Of a stretch of 64,000 nucleotides of DNA, positions 55,099 through 64,000 are shown in pieces. This DNA is from Peronospora farinosa (taxonomy: Eukaryota > Oomycota > Peronosporomycetes > Peronosporales > Peronosporaceae). Positions within the stretch are counted from its first letter, which is position 1. The number at the start of each line of letters is the position of its first letter. The DNA lies in assembly GCA_947646735.1 (NCBI GenBank), contig CANTFK010000239.1, positions 310,001 through 374,000 of the forward strand, written 5' to 3'. A program made the translations under genes and the position numbers. Below the pieces are notes generated by a model. It saw only the letters and a list, made by a program, of their open reading frames with translations, was not told where the DNA came from and did not search any database.

Positions 55099-58000
55099 CT
55101 ACGATAATCGCGTAGTCTGCAAGCACTTCATACACTTGTACGCCCTGGCACCCGCAGGAAGACTTAAGAGCGTGTTACAATTCTTGCATCGCATCATTTC
55201 TTGGGCTGTAAAATGCACAAGACAAAACAAAAAAAGCGTTTGAATATGACATGGCAGCGACACACAACAATGCAACCAACTTACTTGTTGTCCTTGATAA
55301 CTTGGATACTCCATGACACGATGGGCATTTGACAGCAGACGCGCCATTTTTCACAATCAAGTGCTTGTTACAGTGGCCACAGCTCACAACTTTAGTGTCC
55401 CGGACATCGATACCAGATAATAATGGATCCTTAGGCAAACTTGGTCCGGATTCCACTGAGCGTACCGACGACATGGACGATCTTTTCTTCTCACTGCTAC
55501 ATCCTGAAATCACCGACTGGTTCGTCTTCTTCACAGACGCAAGCTGGAGACAATGTGGGCACACAATCTCCGAAGGGCCAAGGCCGTCGGGAAGCTCGAA
55601 TATATTGTTGCAGTTGATGCAGACAAAGTCGTGATTCTCGATAGAGGAAAGTCTCCACAAAGCTTCATCGTTGTTAGCACCGTTATACTTTACAACCGAA
55701 GGAAGCGTGTCCACGGCTCTTAAAGAGCTATCGGACGCGACCGCAATTGACTTCTCGCAGCAAGGGCAAGGCACAACACATAGATTGGCTGTCACGGGAG
55801 CATGCACGACTTCACGGCAGTGGAAACAACGCGTGGCGCATGTTGTTTGCCCACAGTCTCGAGATGAGCTCGCTGTTGAGGCCTGCAGCATCGGCGCGGG
55901 GTCTAAGATACCAATCTGATTGGCTTGTTCTAGCGCACCTTGTCCCCCAAGCAACGTCAACATGCTCAACACACACTTACGCCAGCGTTGCCACTTGCTG
56001 TGTTGCGCAATGGTGACCAAAATTTTCACCATCCTATCGTAGTCAACATGCTCGTACAAGAAGCCGCGAATCTTCGACGATGAGCAAAATCGACGCAGTA
56101 GTGTAAACAGTATGGACGCATCCAGATCGTCTCGAAACGATTCCCAATGAAAAAGTGCGTGTAGCACACCGGCTACGAGCCATGAGCTTCGTGCCGGCTC
56201 CTCCTCCGTAGGCTGATTATCACGTTCTGCCGACCGCGCAAAAACCGATTCAGCTGCAACTTCCAACAGAGCTACAACGCACTCCATTGAGTACATGCTA
56301 GTCTTCAGCGAACGGCACACGTGTTCCCTTAGCAGAGTCTCAAAATCTTTCTGCGCATCATTACCCAATACAACCACCGCACTGTCACTGTGAAATAAAC
56401 TTTTCAATCCTTCGCATGAAGCAAGAAAGATATCGGACGATTTGTGGCCATCCACAAAAGTTGTAAGCGTCTTGGTATACACGCTCATAGCGCTTTTGAC
56501 AAACACATCTTTGTCCGCAAGTTCTGTCAATGATCCTTCTGCAGACACGACGGCTGCTTCCAAAAAAGGAAGTCCAGATACAAAGATTAAGCAGAACTTT
56601 TCCCTAAGCTCTGGAGTGACGAGGTCTTCACTGGTTGCGAAAATAGACGGAAACCAATCCATCACTGTCACGATATGCTTGATAAGCAAGGTCTCTTGAA
56701 ACATCCGTTCGCGATAAGCGCCCCGACGGGCAAACAGGAATACCAACAGACAGAGACCGCATGCAACCTCCAAGTCCGTGTTCCGGCCGCCAGAACCAGC
56801 ACCAAGCAGTTTCGCTGTCAATGCAGCTTGATCCTCGCTTAGGTTACCGCATACCGTTTCAAAGCCGCGTGTCAAGCTTGGGAGGAAGTCTTTTGTTTCC
56901 ATCAAAACATTTATTCCAACTGCTCCACACTCCACAACGGCGTTGAAAGTCTTCAACATCTCGGCCACACGCTCGGAGTCTTCCTTGCTATCATTCTCCT
57001 CATGCTTCATCACAGTTTCTAGCAGAATGTCTACACCCTTGCACGCAACAAGCCGAGGGACTTCGTTAATGGAAAGCTGTTTCAGTAGACAACGCGTTTG
57101 ATCCACCACTTCCGAAAACGGTTCTGCTGCCTTCTTTTGTTCGTTTAGCACAGACGCCAACTTTTCAATTGCGTCTTGTTGCACAAGCGTAGAGTGAAAT
57201 GTTCTTGACTGGACCAACACTGCAAGAAAACGAGTGATGACCAGCAAAAAGTTCTCCCTAAGCTTCGTTTCTTCTGGATCCTCCTTCGCATGCTCGAGTT
57301 CTTTGCTTTCTTCTTCCGCTAACTCCAACAAATAAGCAGACACTTCTTCTATAAGTTCCATACAATCACTCGGCAACGCATCACAATCGGTGATCTCAAG
57401 AAGCCCTTGCAGCAATTTGCATCGCTTAAACAGCCCCTCTGAATTCGTCTTAATGTCAACATCAAGCAATTGCTGCCCCAACTCCAACAAGAACGCAGTC
57501 TCTCGCTTGACCGAAGGGGCTTGCAATTGTTCATAAAACTTATTCAAGATGGCCAAGTCACTAACGCCATCGTGCAAGATTTTCACTGCATTCTCTTGGT
57601 GCCGTTCCGTTCCCTTTTGCATCCAGTAAACTAGAGACACCGCGCCTTCTACAGCAATTCTCTCCATCTGATCCGCATCGAGAAGTTGGCCATTCTTAAG
57701 GAGCAGCGTCAGAGCAAGAACGCCCACAACGGATGTTCGCGGGTCAATGTCTACAAAGAAACCAATCAACATTGACACCAACGTACTTTTTTCTTCGATC
57801 GATAGGCCGGACTCTTCATCATTAAGGACGTCGGGGTGTGAAAAGACAATATCAACGAGCTTGCGGGCTGCAGTGACCTGCACTGACGGTTGCTTCGATA
57901 CTACCACTATCCGGAACGCCAATTGTATGTTGGCGTTTTCAATCAGATTAAGCCACAACGGGCAAGTAGCAAAATCTGACTCAACGAGATTGAGCACAAT

Positions 58001-61000
58001 TTCTTCCGCCATTTCAGCAATTCTGTCGACGGAGGAGAGAATGTTGCCCAAAATTGTGCGAGGCAAAACAGTACGGTAGTCATATAACGTCTTGCGAAAC
58101 TCTAATGGATCACTAGACAAGTGAGTAAGAATACGCCCGAGGTCCTGGGCGATCAGCTGCCGACCAGGTGACGAATCTGTATAATTATCGGTTGTGGCCT
58201 CATATGCGGTCACTAAGGCATCCAGTGCATCACCTGCCTCCAGAATGAGTAATCGAATTCGACGTGAACGTGCCAGCAGACTCAGAAGCTCAAGTGCACG
58301 GGATACGATGAATTCACGACCTGCCTCAGTTTTCTCTTCATGCTTCATCTCTGCATCTCCTTCAGTCTTTCTTACACTTTCCCGAACAGTATTGTCCCGA
58401 AGCAGCTCAAGCAAAGAAATGTGAACGCCAGCACTAATAACGAGATTTACAACAGCATCGTTTGCAAGCGCATCTCGTTCATCATCTTCTTTAATCAGCT
58501 CTTTCAGGATGGCAACGGAATCATCAAAGACTGTATTATCACGGTCTGTTTTTGCTGTCGCACTAGATTGCTCAATGCCGTTCATGAGAGCTTGCAAAAA
58601 CTTTAGACCAGTCGTGATCGATTCCACAGCATACAGTGCCACAAACGAATCCTTCCAAACAGCATGTGCGATGAGAAGGCGAATGATACGAATGCCCATG
58701 ACAAGTCGACTAGGCTGTGAAACGATAAACTCCGTCACGACGGTCACAAGATTCTTTACTTGGTCATCTCCCATGGAAGCAATGCGCGATGACGCCATTT
58801 TCAGTACCAAGTATAAGAGCTGCAAGAGCGCCTTGTTTAACTGCATCTCCACAGGAGCAAGTTTATCTGCAGGCACGTCCATCCACCGCCGCAATCCCAT
58901 CCAGAACGCACGAAACATTTCTTGGTCAAGCAACCGTGCAACAAGTTCCTCGCCGCCACCAACAGCGCAGCTAAGGCATTTGATAGCATTGCCGCGCATA
59001 TCACTATCGCTCGATGAGCACGCGATTGTCATTATAACAGGAAAATACACCACACCCACAACACGCTCCTGAAGTTCCCGCACCATCTCACCAATTTCAG
59101 GGGTAGAAGAAACCTCTAGCGGATCCAACACCGCATCAATAGACTTCACACCACTTAATTGAGCAAGCACATCCAGACTACCTGCCTTCAGTACATCGTC
59201 TCGTCCAGACGCCATGAGGAAGAGCGTATCAAGCACGCCAACCGAGAATGGACGCTTGTTCTCAATGAGCGCCCGAAAGTAACGGAGAGCTGACAATCTG
59301 TTTTCGTCAGGAGGCGTCTGCAGCAGTCGATGGAAAAAGTCGGACACGTTTCGATCATAGAGCTCGTCGAAGATGCTAGGGTTGAAAGCGCACAGGTTCA
59401 ACAAGGTCTGCGCGCATAGCGGGATTAGGCGTTCCTTGCGCGAGAGCAAAAAGGCGGAGAGCGTAGTTACGCAGTTATGCGAGCAAATGTAGTCCACATA
59501 CGCTGCCGACGCGGCGCTATAACTCTTCGTAATTCCAAGCAGATTCCTTTGGAACGTGATCTCACCCACGAGCTGATTCTCACCAATCACGCATGCGTTT
59601 AGCTTTTTCAGCACCAAACCAAACACTTCCAGGTCGTAAACGACGTTCAACACCTCCTCGTGTGCATCATCAGCCTTTTCAACGGAAACAGCATCGTTCA
59701 AAGATTGCTTTGGCATTGTCGAGCAGAGGCCACACAAAATCTCTGACGCGACCGTGTAGTCTTCGTCGCTGTTCAGCATCCACATGATTTCCTTAATGAA
59801 TTCTTTTTCCTTGGCCAAAATAGTAACCAATGATGGCTCCTTTGATACCTGAATCAGAACCTGCGACGCCAGCATGCGGTTTACGCGGTCGCCCTTTTGC
59901 AGAGCAGTCACAAATGAGTGGATGCTGTCCGCAGGAATCTGCTGTACACCGCGTTGGACCTGTGAAGCACCACTATCTGAAAAATGGATACACTCGCAGA
60001 TCGTGCTCAGAATGGCCTCAATCGCAACTTCGTGTGAATCATCGCGTGGCGCTTCAATATCGTCGTTGCCAAAATCATTACTCGTGCGCAGATCGATAAA
60101 GCCTCCCAGCACAGTACACAATAAAGCTACGCCCTTTGTTTGAATCATCTCGGTGATGTTCTCAGCATTTTTCTGCACAAAACGGTTCAGGCAACGCGCT
60201 GCTTCTACTCGCATTACCAGCGGCGACGGTGAGTCAACAGAAAGCAACTCGAGTAAGCGTGTACCTCCACCCGCCTTGCGTAGAGCAGCCTGGCAAGCAG
60301 CCGACTGGCAAATATGGTAAACAAGACGCAAAGCCATACGTTCCGCCTCCGGGCGAGTACTGCGGCCCATCTGCTGCTCCATTTTCTGGTTTCCCATTAC
60401 CTTCACCAGCTGTACGCACGCTCCCGACTGTGCGAATGCCTCGCCGGCGGAAAGCTCGTTGCCGGCACTATTCTCAAGCTCAACCAGATTCACTAGCATC
60501 TCCAGCGCAGCTTGCTGTAAAGGCGCCACATCAGTATTCAGCAACTGACAGAAAGATGCTACACCTCCAGCTGCTTCCACATCGTTCAGCTGTGCGACGC
60601 GGTGCAGTCCCATGTTTCCGTCAGTCTCTGGTCGCCCAGCAGACAGTGTCAAAGCGAGTTGCATGATCTGTTCGACTTTATCATCGATAGCTGAAGTAGG
60701 GTCGTCTACTTTGTGGCGCAACCCCACAATACTAAAGAAATCACCAGCTTTTACGTTTCGGAAACACCTCGTGCAGACAGGTTGCTCTTTCTCGTACGTA
60801 GGAGCCTCAATTGGTAGCTTCACCTTGTTCGTCGTGCAGTCGGCACAGTGCACTTTGCCACACAGGCGGCAATGGTGGCGGCGACGGAAGGTGCCAAAGC
60901 GCATGCCGCATTGCCCGCATGCCGGCGAGTCATCGTCTCGCACAAAAGTCGGTGCGAAGCAGCGTTGCAATACCATCTGGACATCGCCCGCAGTGACTCT

Positions 61001-62013
61001 GCTGCCTCGCTCGTCTAAGATGTTCGACGTACCCAATTGTTGCTGCATGTCATTCTTCACATTCACCACTTTCTGTTCTTCATTCGGTGCTGATGCAGAC
61101 GCAACATTCTTCAGTTGTTGCGTATCCACAGATGGCTCTTCCTCCTTCATGTCCGCTGTTTCAGGCAGTGTCATGACGATCTCTTCCATATGGGCATCAT
61201 CACTTTCCCTCTCGAGCTCAGACAACCTGTTCTCACTTGTGTGTTGTGACAGATCCTTTGAATGAGCCGTGAACCACTCCTCCACATCAGTAGGCAGAGT
61301 CGTCGACGCAGCGGGTTGCATCACCACCGTGTCTCCAAAGTTGGTTTCGTCCCTGTACTTCTCCAGCAAAGTCGATGTGCTCAGTTTAATGGGGTTCTGA
61401 TCCATTTCCACAGCAGATGACACCGACGATCCAGCCGATCGATTCCCACTGCTGCTTTTACCACTTGTGTGGGCGTATCCTCCATTGCTCACAATGTCGC
61501 TACCATTAGTGCTCCCCTTGGAAGATCGTTTTGGATCCTGGTACGTCGGCGAGCGTTCTCTTCCTGTTGATGCAGTAAGAGGAACCATCGGAGGAATATT
61601 ATTCTTCGACGGAGGTCGAGATGAGTGCACCGACTGGCCTCTGCTACGACGTCTGGCAGTCACCACACGTGGGTCCATCCATGTAGTAGTACGTGTGTTG
61701 TGGTCCACAAAGTAAACACGGCCTTGACCATCAATAAGCTCCTCCCAACCAGACGGTAGTGGGTCTTCCGTCGGCAGGTGCCATGAGGTCTAAAAAAGGT
61801 GCCAATCGCCAAATAAATGGGTACAAATGAGTAAGAGAATTGGGTCAAAAAACTCACGAGCTTCTACCGGAGGCTACAGAGCTCGGAGAGAGACGAGAGT
61901 CAAGTCAAACAGTGCTCAAGACAAAAGCGTACCTCACGCGTCGTATGATTGACGTAGAAATAGCGCCCCTGTGCGTCCTGAACGCGTCGCCATTCTCCAT
62001 CACGGATGCTCAT
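55099..62013 (-). CDS. WW-WW-FYVE-ARM repeat-LSD1 zinc-ribbon protein, 3 exons
   Basis: Exons on the minus strand are 62013-61933, 61789-55285 and 55205-55099; introns of 143 and 79 bp are GT-AG and in frame, giving 2230 residues. Two WW domains open the protein: [24 protein letters not shown] split by intron 1, then [32 protein letters not shown] domain follows at about 280-340 ([21 protein letters not shown]...CTRC, with the RRHHCR lipid motif), which binds phosphatidylinositol 3-phosphate on endosomes. About 1500 residues of ARM/HEAT-like helices come next. At the end are several short CxxC-CxxC ribbons of LSD1 type (CFHCREVV...[12 protein letters not shown]...[12 protein letters not shown]...CPSC; and CKNCNTLL...CMKC in the last exon). 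It is probably an endosomal scaffold; no orthologue was recognised. Confidence 0.88.
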
Positions 62014-62329
62014 ACGTTTCTTGGTCACTTTTTTAAGTTTAACATTGACATGATTATGCAAAAGGGACCTATTTTATTGTGCTTTCGAACTGACGACGGA
62101 CTATAAAATGAAGCCATATCACAAATTTGCTTACTGTTTTCTAGTGAAAGTCCGCATATCTCCTCCAGCAAACCATTATTATGATAAGGTGGACATGCCC
62201 AGCTGTAAATATTCCTTCTTCTTATTACTCTCTCTTCAGCTTGACGATAACGGCGACGGTGTTCAAGACATCGTCTTTTTGGATAGCCGTATGCCGTATC
62301 GGTCGTTGCCATGATTCGCGTTGTCTTAT
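62014..62329. other. Intergenic, promoter side of the WW-FYVE gene
   Basis: About 320 bp with no recognised gene, between the WW-FYVE start and the stop of the methyltransferase gene. Confidence 0.5.
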
Positions 62330-63418
62330 TTATTCATTTTGGACGAATAGCTGGAACACACTGGGCTGTCGTACGAGCTTAAGCTTGTCGCGTTCACGAA
62401 ACTCGAACTGATAGTCCGTGAGTGGCAACTGTGCTATCAATTTCCAGGATGACAGATTAGTCTCGTCAGATTGCAGGCCATTGAGCTGTTGTAAGGTCGT
62501 CTCGATGAACGTTGGACGAGAGCACCTCTCCGGTACGATGAACGCCATGACACCAGCTCGCCACTCTCGAGCTGCATGCTGGAAGAAATGATGCACCAGG
62601 TCTCGTCCGTCGTCACCCCGTGCACCAAACGGTGGGTTGCCAATCGCCACTACCACCTTGTCTGTAGTTATACAACTCCTAGACACGAGGAAGTCGCCAA
62701 GACAGACCTGGGCTCGCACACTGCTGCCTTCATCTGGAATAGTTCCAGCAACACTCGTAGCCGATAGCTGTACCTTTTTCTCTGCAATGCTCTGCAATTT
62801 CTCGTCGATTTCATACCCGACAACATATTGTGCGCCTGCTCGTAGCAGTGCCGTCAAAAACCGGCCGTCACCACAGGACGGTTCGAGCCACACCACATCT
62901 CTCTCCTTCACGTGCTCCAGCACTCTTCTAATCACGAAATCTACCAGTTCTTTGCTGGTAAAGTACTGCTGCAGGTCTCTTGCATGCTTGTTGTCCTCAC
63001 GAAGAGCCATCCGCTTGCGCTTGGCTGCAGTGTACAGATCATCGTCCAAAAACTCCTGCTGTTGCAGCGTCGACAACTGTGTGAACGCAGCGTTGAGCCA
63101 GTTTTCGCACGCTTTCACATTCTTTTGCAGCTCTAGACGCCAACCAGCACTTTTTTTACCTCGTATCCAATTGATCCTCGACAGTTTACGCAGTCGTTTG
63201 GTTGGAAAACGTTCGCAAGAGGACGACAAGGACGAGGCACGACGTAAGAGGCGGTCCCACCTCTGGAAATCTACAAAGTCACGTTCTAATATATGAACAG
63301 TCATTGCTGACGACCCGCAGAGCTTGCTGTCTTTGTTGCAGTCTTCTGAATGCGCTGTGGTCAACAGGAAGCAGCCGCGATCGACGCTAAATCCACGCAA
63401 CTCGAGCATCCTGGTCAT
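62330..63418 (-). CDS. SAM-dependent methyltransferase with NPPF motif
   Basis: 362 residues, intron-less. The N-terminal 150 are basic and helical and not recognised. The Rossmann methyltransferase core has motif I LEPSCGDGRFLTALLRAG (about 195-212), YEIDEKL, and motif IV VAIGNPPFGARGDDG (about 262-276). The catalytic NPPF tetrapeptide is shared by N6-adenine DNA/RNA methyltransferases and by some protein glutamine methyltransferases. Oomycetes carry N6-methyladenine in DNA, so an adenine target is attractive, but the substrate is unproven. There is no target-recognition domain of the bacterial type. Start ATG at 63418. Confidence 0.8.
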   Translation of the reverse strand: MTRMLELRGFSVDRGCFLLTTAHSEDCNKDSKLCGSSAMTVHILERDFVDFQRWDRLLRRASSLSSSCERFPTKRLRKLSRINWIRGKKSAGWRLELQKNVKACENWLNAAFTQLSTLQQQEFLDDDLYTAAKRKRMALREDNKHARDLQQYFTSKELVDFVIRRVLEHVKERDVVWLEPSCGDGRFLTALLRAGAQYVVGYEIDEKLQSIAEKKVQLSATSVAGTIPDEGSSVRAQVCLGDFLVSRSCITTDKVVVAIGNPPFGARGDDGRDLVHHFFQHAAREWRAGVMAFIVPERCSRPTFIETTLQQLNGLQSDETNLSSWKLIAQLPLTDYQFEFRERDKLKLVRQPSVFQLFVQNE

Positions 63419-64000
63419 ATTGGACTCTAAAAAGGTTACTGAGCAGGGTTACACTAGAGCGAGTAAAAAATGATAGTGTAATTTGGGAGAGACACAATTA
63501 ATAAATAGCGATGTTTCCAATAATATTATTTTAGTATTTTTTTCGACCATTGTATTCTGATTCCTGCCACTAAATAGTCCGCTGCAGAGCTCAGTGTCGC
63601 TAAATACTTGGTTGTAAATGAGCTTGCAGCTGTAGCATACACGCTATGCGCCTAGATCTGTCCTCCTTTTCTATAAAAGTGCTTTAACGACGGCATGAAG
63701 ACGCTGTGCTCGCAGGCCTTTGGGGCCAAAGACTACAATCTATTGGGCAAATACGTGTTACGCATAAGGCTGCTACTCACTTTGGCGTGTGTATAACTTG
63801 CTCTGTTCTGGTGAAGCTTGGGCACTATTGTGACAGCAGGCGTCACTGATCGCTTGCGGGATTTAATGCCGCTTATCATTGCTGTGGCTTTGCCACGCAG
63901 CAAAATGTGCAGCCAACGTGTTATGGTAGTTCTCAATAGCTTCTTAGTCGTTGGACTTACGCAAGGCCAGTTCAGACTGCCAGAGCTCCGCTTTGTTCGG
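63419..64000. other. Window end; nothing recognised
   Basis: AT-rich at first, then mixed composition. A minus-strand frame of 67 codons (63733-63936) has no recognisable domain. Confidence 0.45.

Overview
This is eukaryotic nuclear DNA from an oomycete, most likely a Peronosporales species (Phytophthora or downy mildew type). The main marker is one open reading frame that fuses triosephosphate isomerase to glyceraldehyde-3-phosphate dehydrogenase, a stramenopile trait. Other support comes from a secreted WY-type effector candidate with a dEER motif, a chromodomain Ty3/Gypsy element, and compact genes with few GT-AG introns, most of 60-95 bp. The species cannot be named from the sequence.

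Region 1-9.45 kb is an accessory, transposon-rich island. A minus-strand Ty3/Gypsy chromovirus (gag, protease, RT-RNaseH-integrase-chromodomain) fills 1-7068; its left LTR runs off the window. Between this element and an oppositely oriented solo LTR (8806-9441, 5-bp target duplication GAACC) lies an intact-looking secreted effector gene (7340-8602). Next to the solo LTR is the 5'-truncated, multiply broken relic of an L-threonine aldolase gene (9615-10380).

Region 10.8-25 kb is housekeeping: the TPI-GAPDH fusion, an inward-rectifier K+ channel (4 exons), a PRCC-like nuclear protein, the 60S export adaptor NMD3, a very long coiled-coil protein with an N-terminal 21-residue repeat array, and a small CENP-B/Tc5-type DNA-binding protein.

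Region 25.6-41 kb is framed by two full HSP104/ClpB genes in inverted, head-to-head orientation. Their 895-residue products differ at only six positions. Both keep the same heat-shock element and both sit beside a decayed copy of the same divergently transcribed neighbour. Between them lie ALG11, a membrane protein with two FHA domains, an RWP-RK factor, an RNF5/RNF185-type membrane RING E3 (6 exons, one of 19 nt), BLOC1S1 (3 exons) and a 2OGFOD3/P4H-like dioxygenase (4 exons).

Region 41-64 kb carries a zinc-independent MDR oxidoreductase (3 exons), protein farnesyltransferase beta (5 exons), a large mitochondrial PPR-type protein, an uncharacterised multi-exon gene, a class V aminotransferase-fold enzyme, a D-2-hydroxyacid dehydrogenase, a 2230-residue WW-WW-FYVE-ARM-zinc-ribbon protein and an NPPF-motif methyltransferase. 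Exon boundaries were worked out by hand from GT/AG sites, reading phase and remembered family conservation; no search or transcript data were available.
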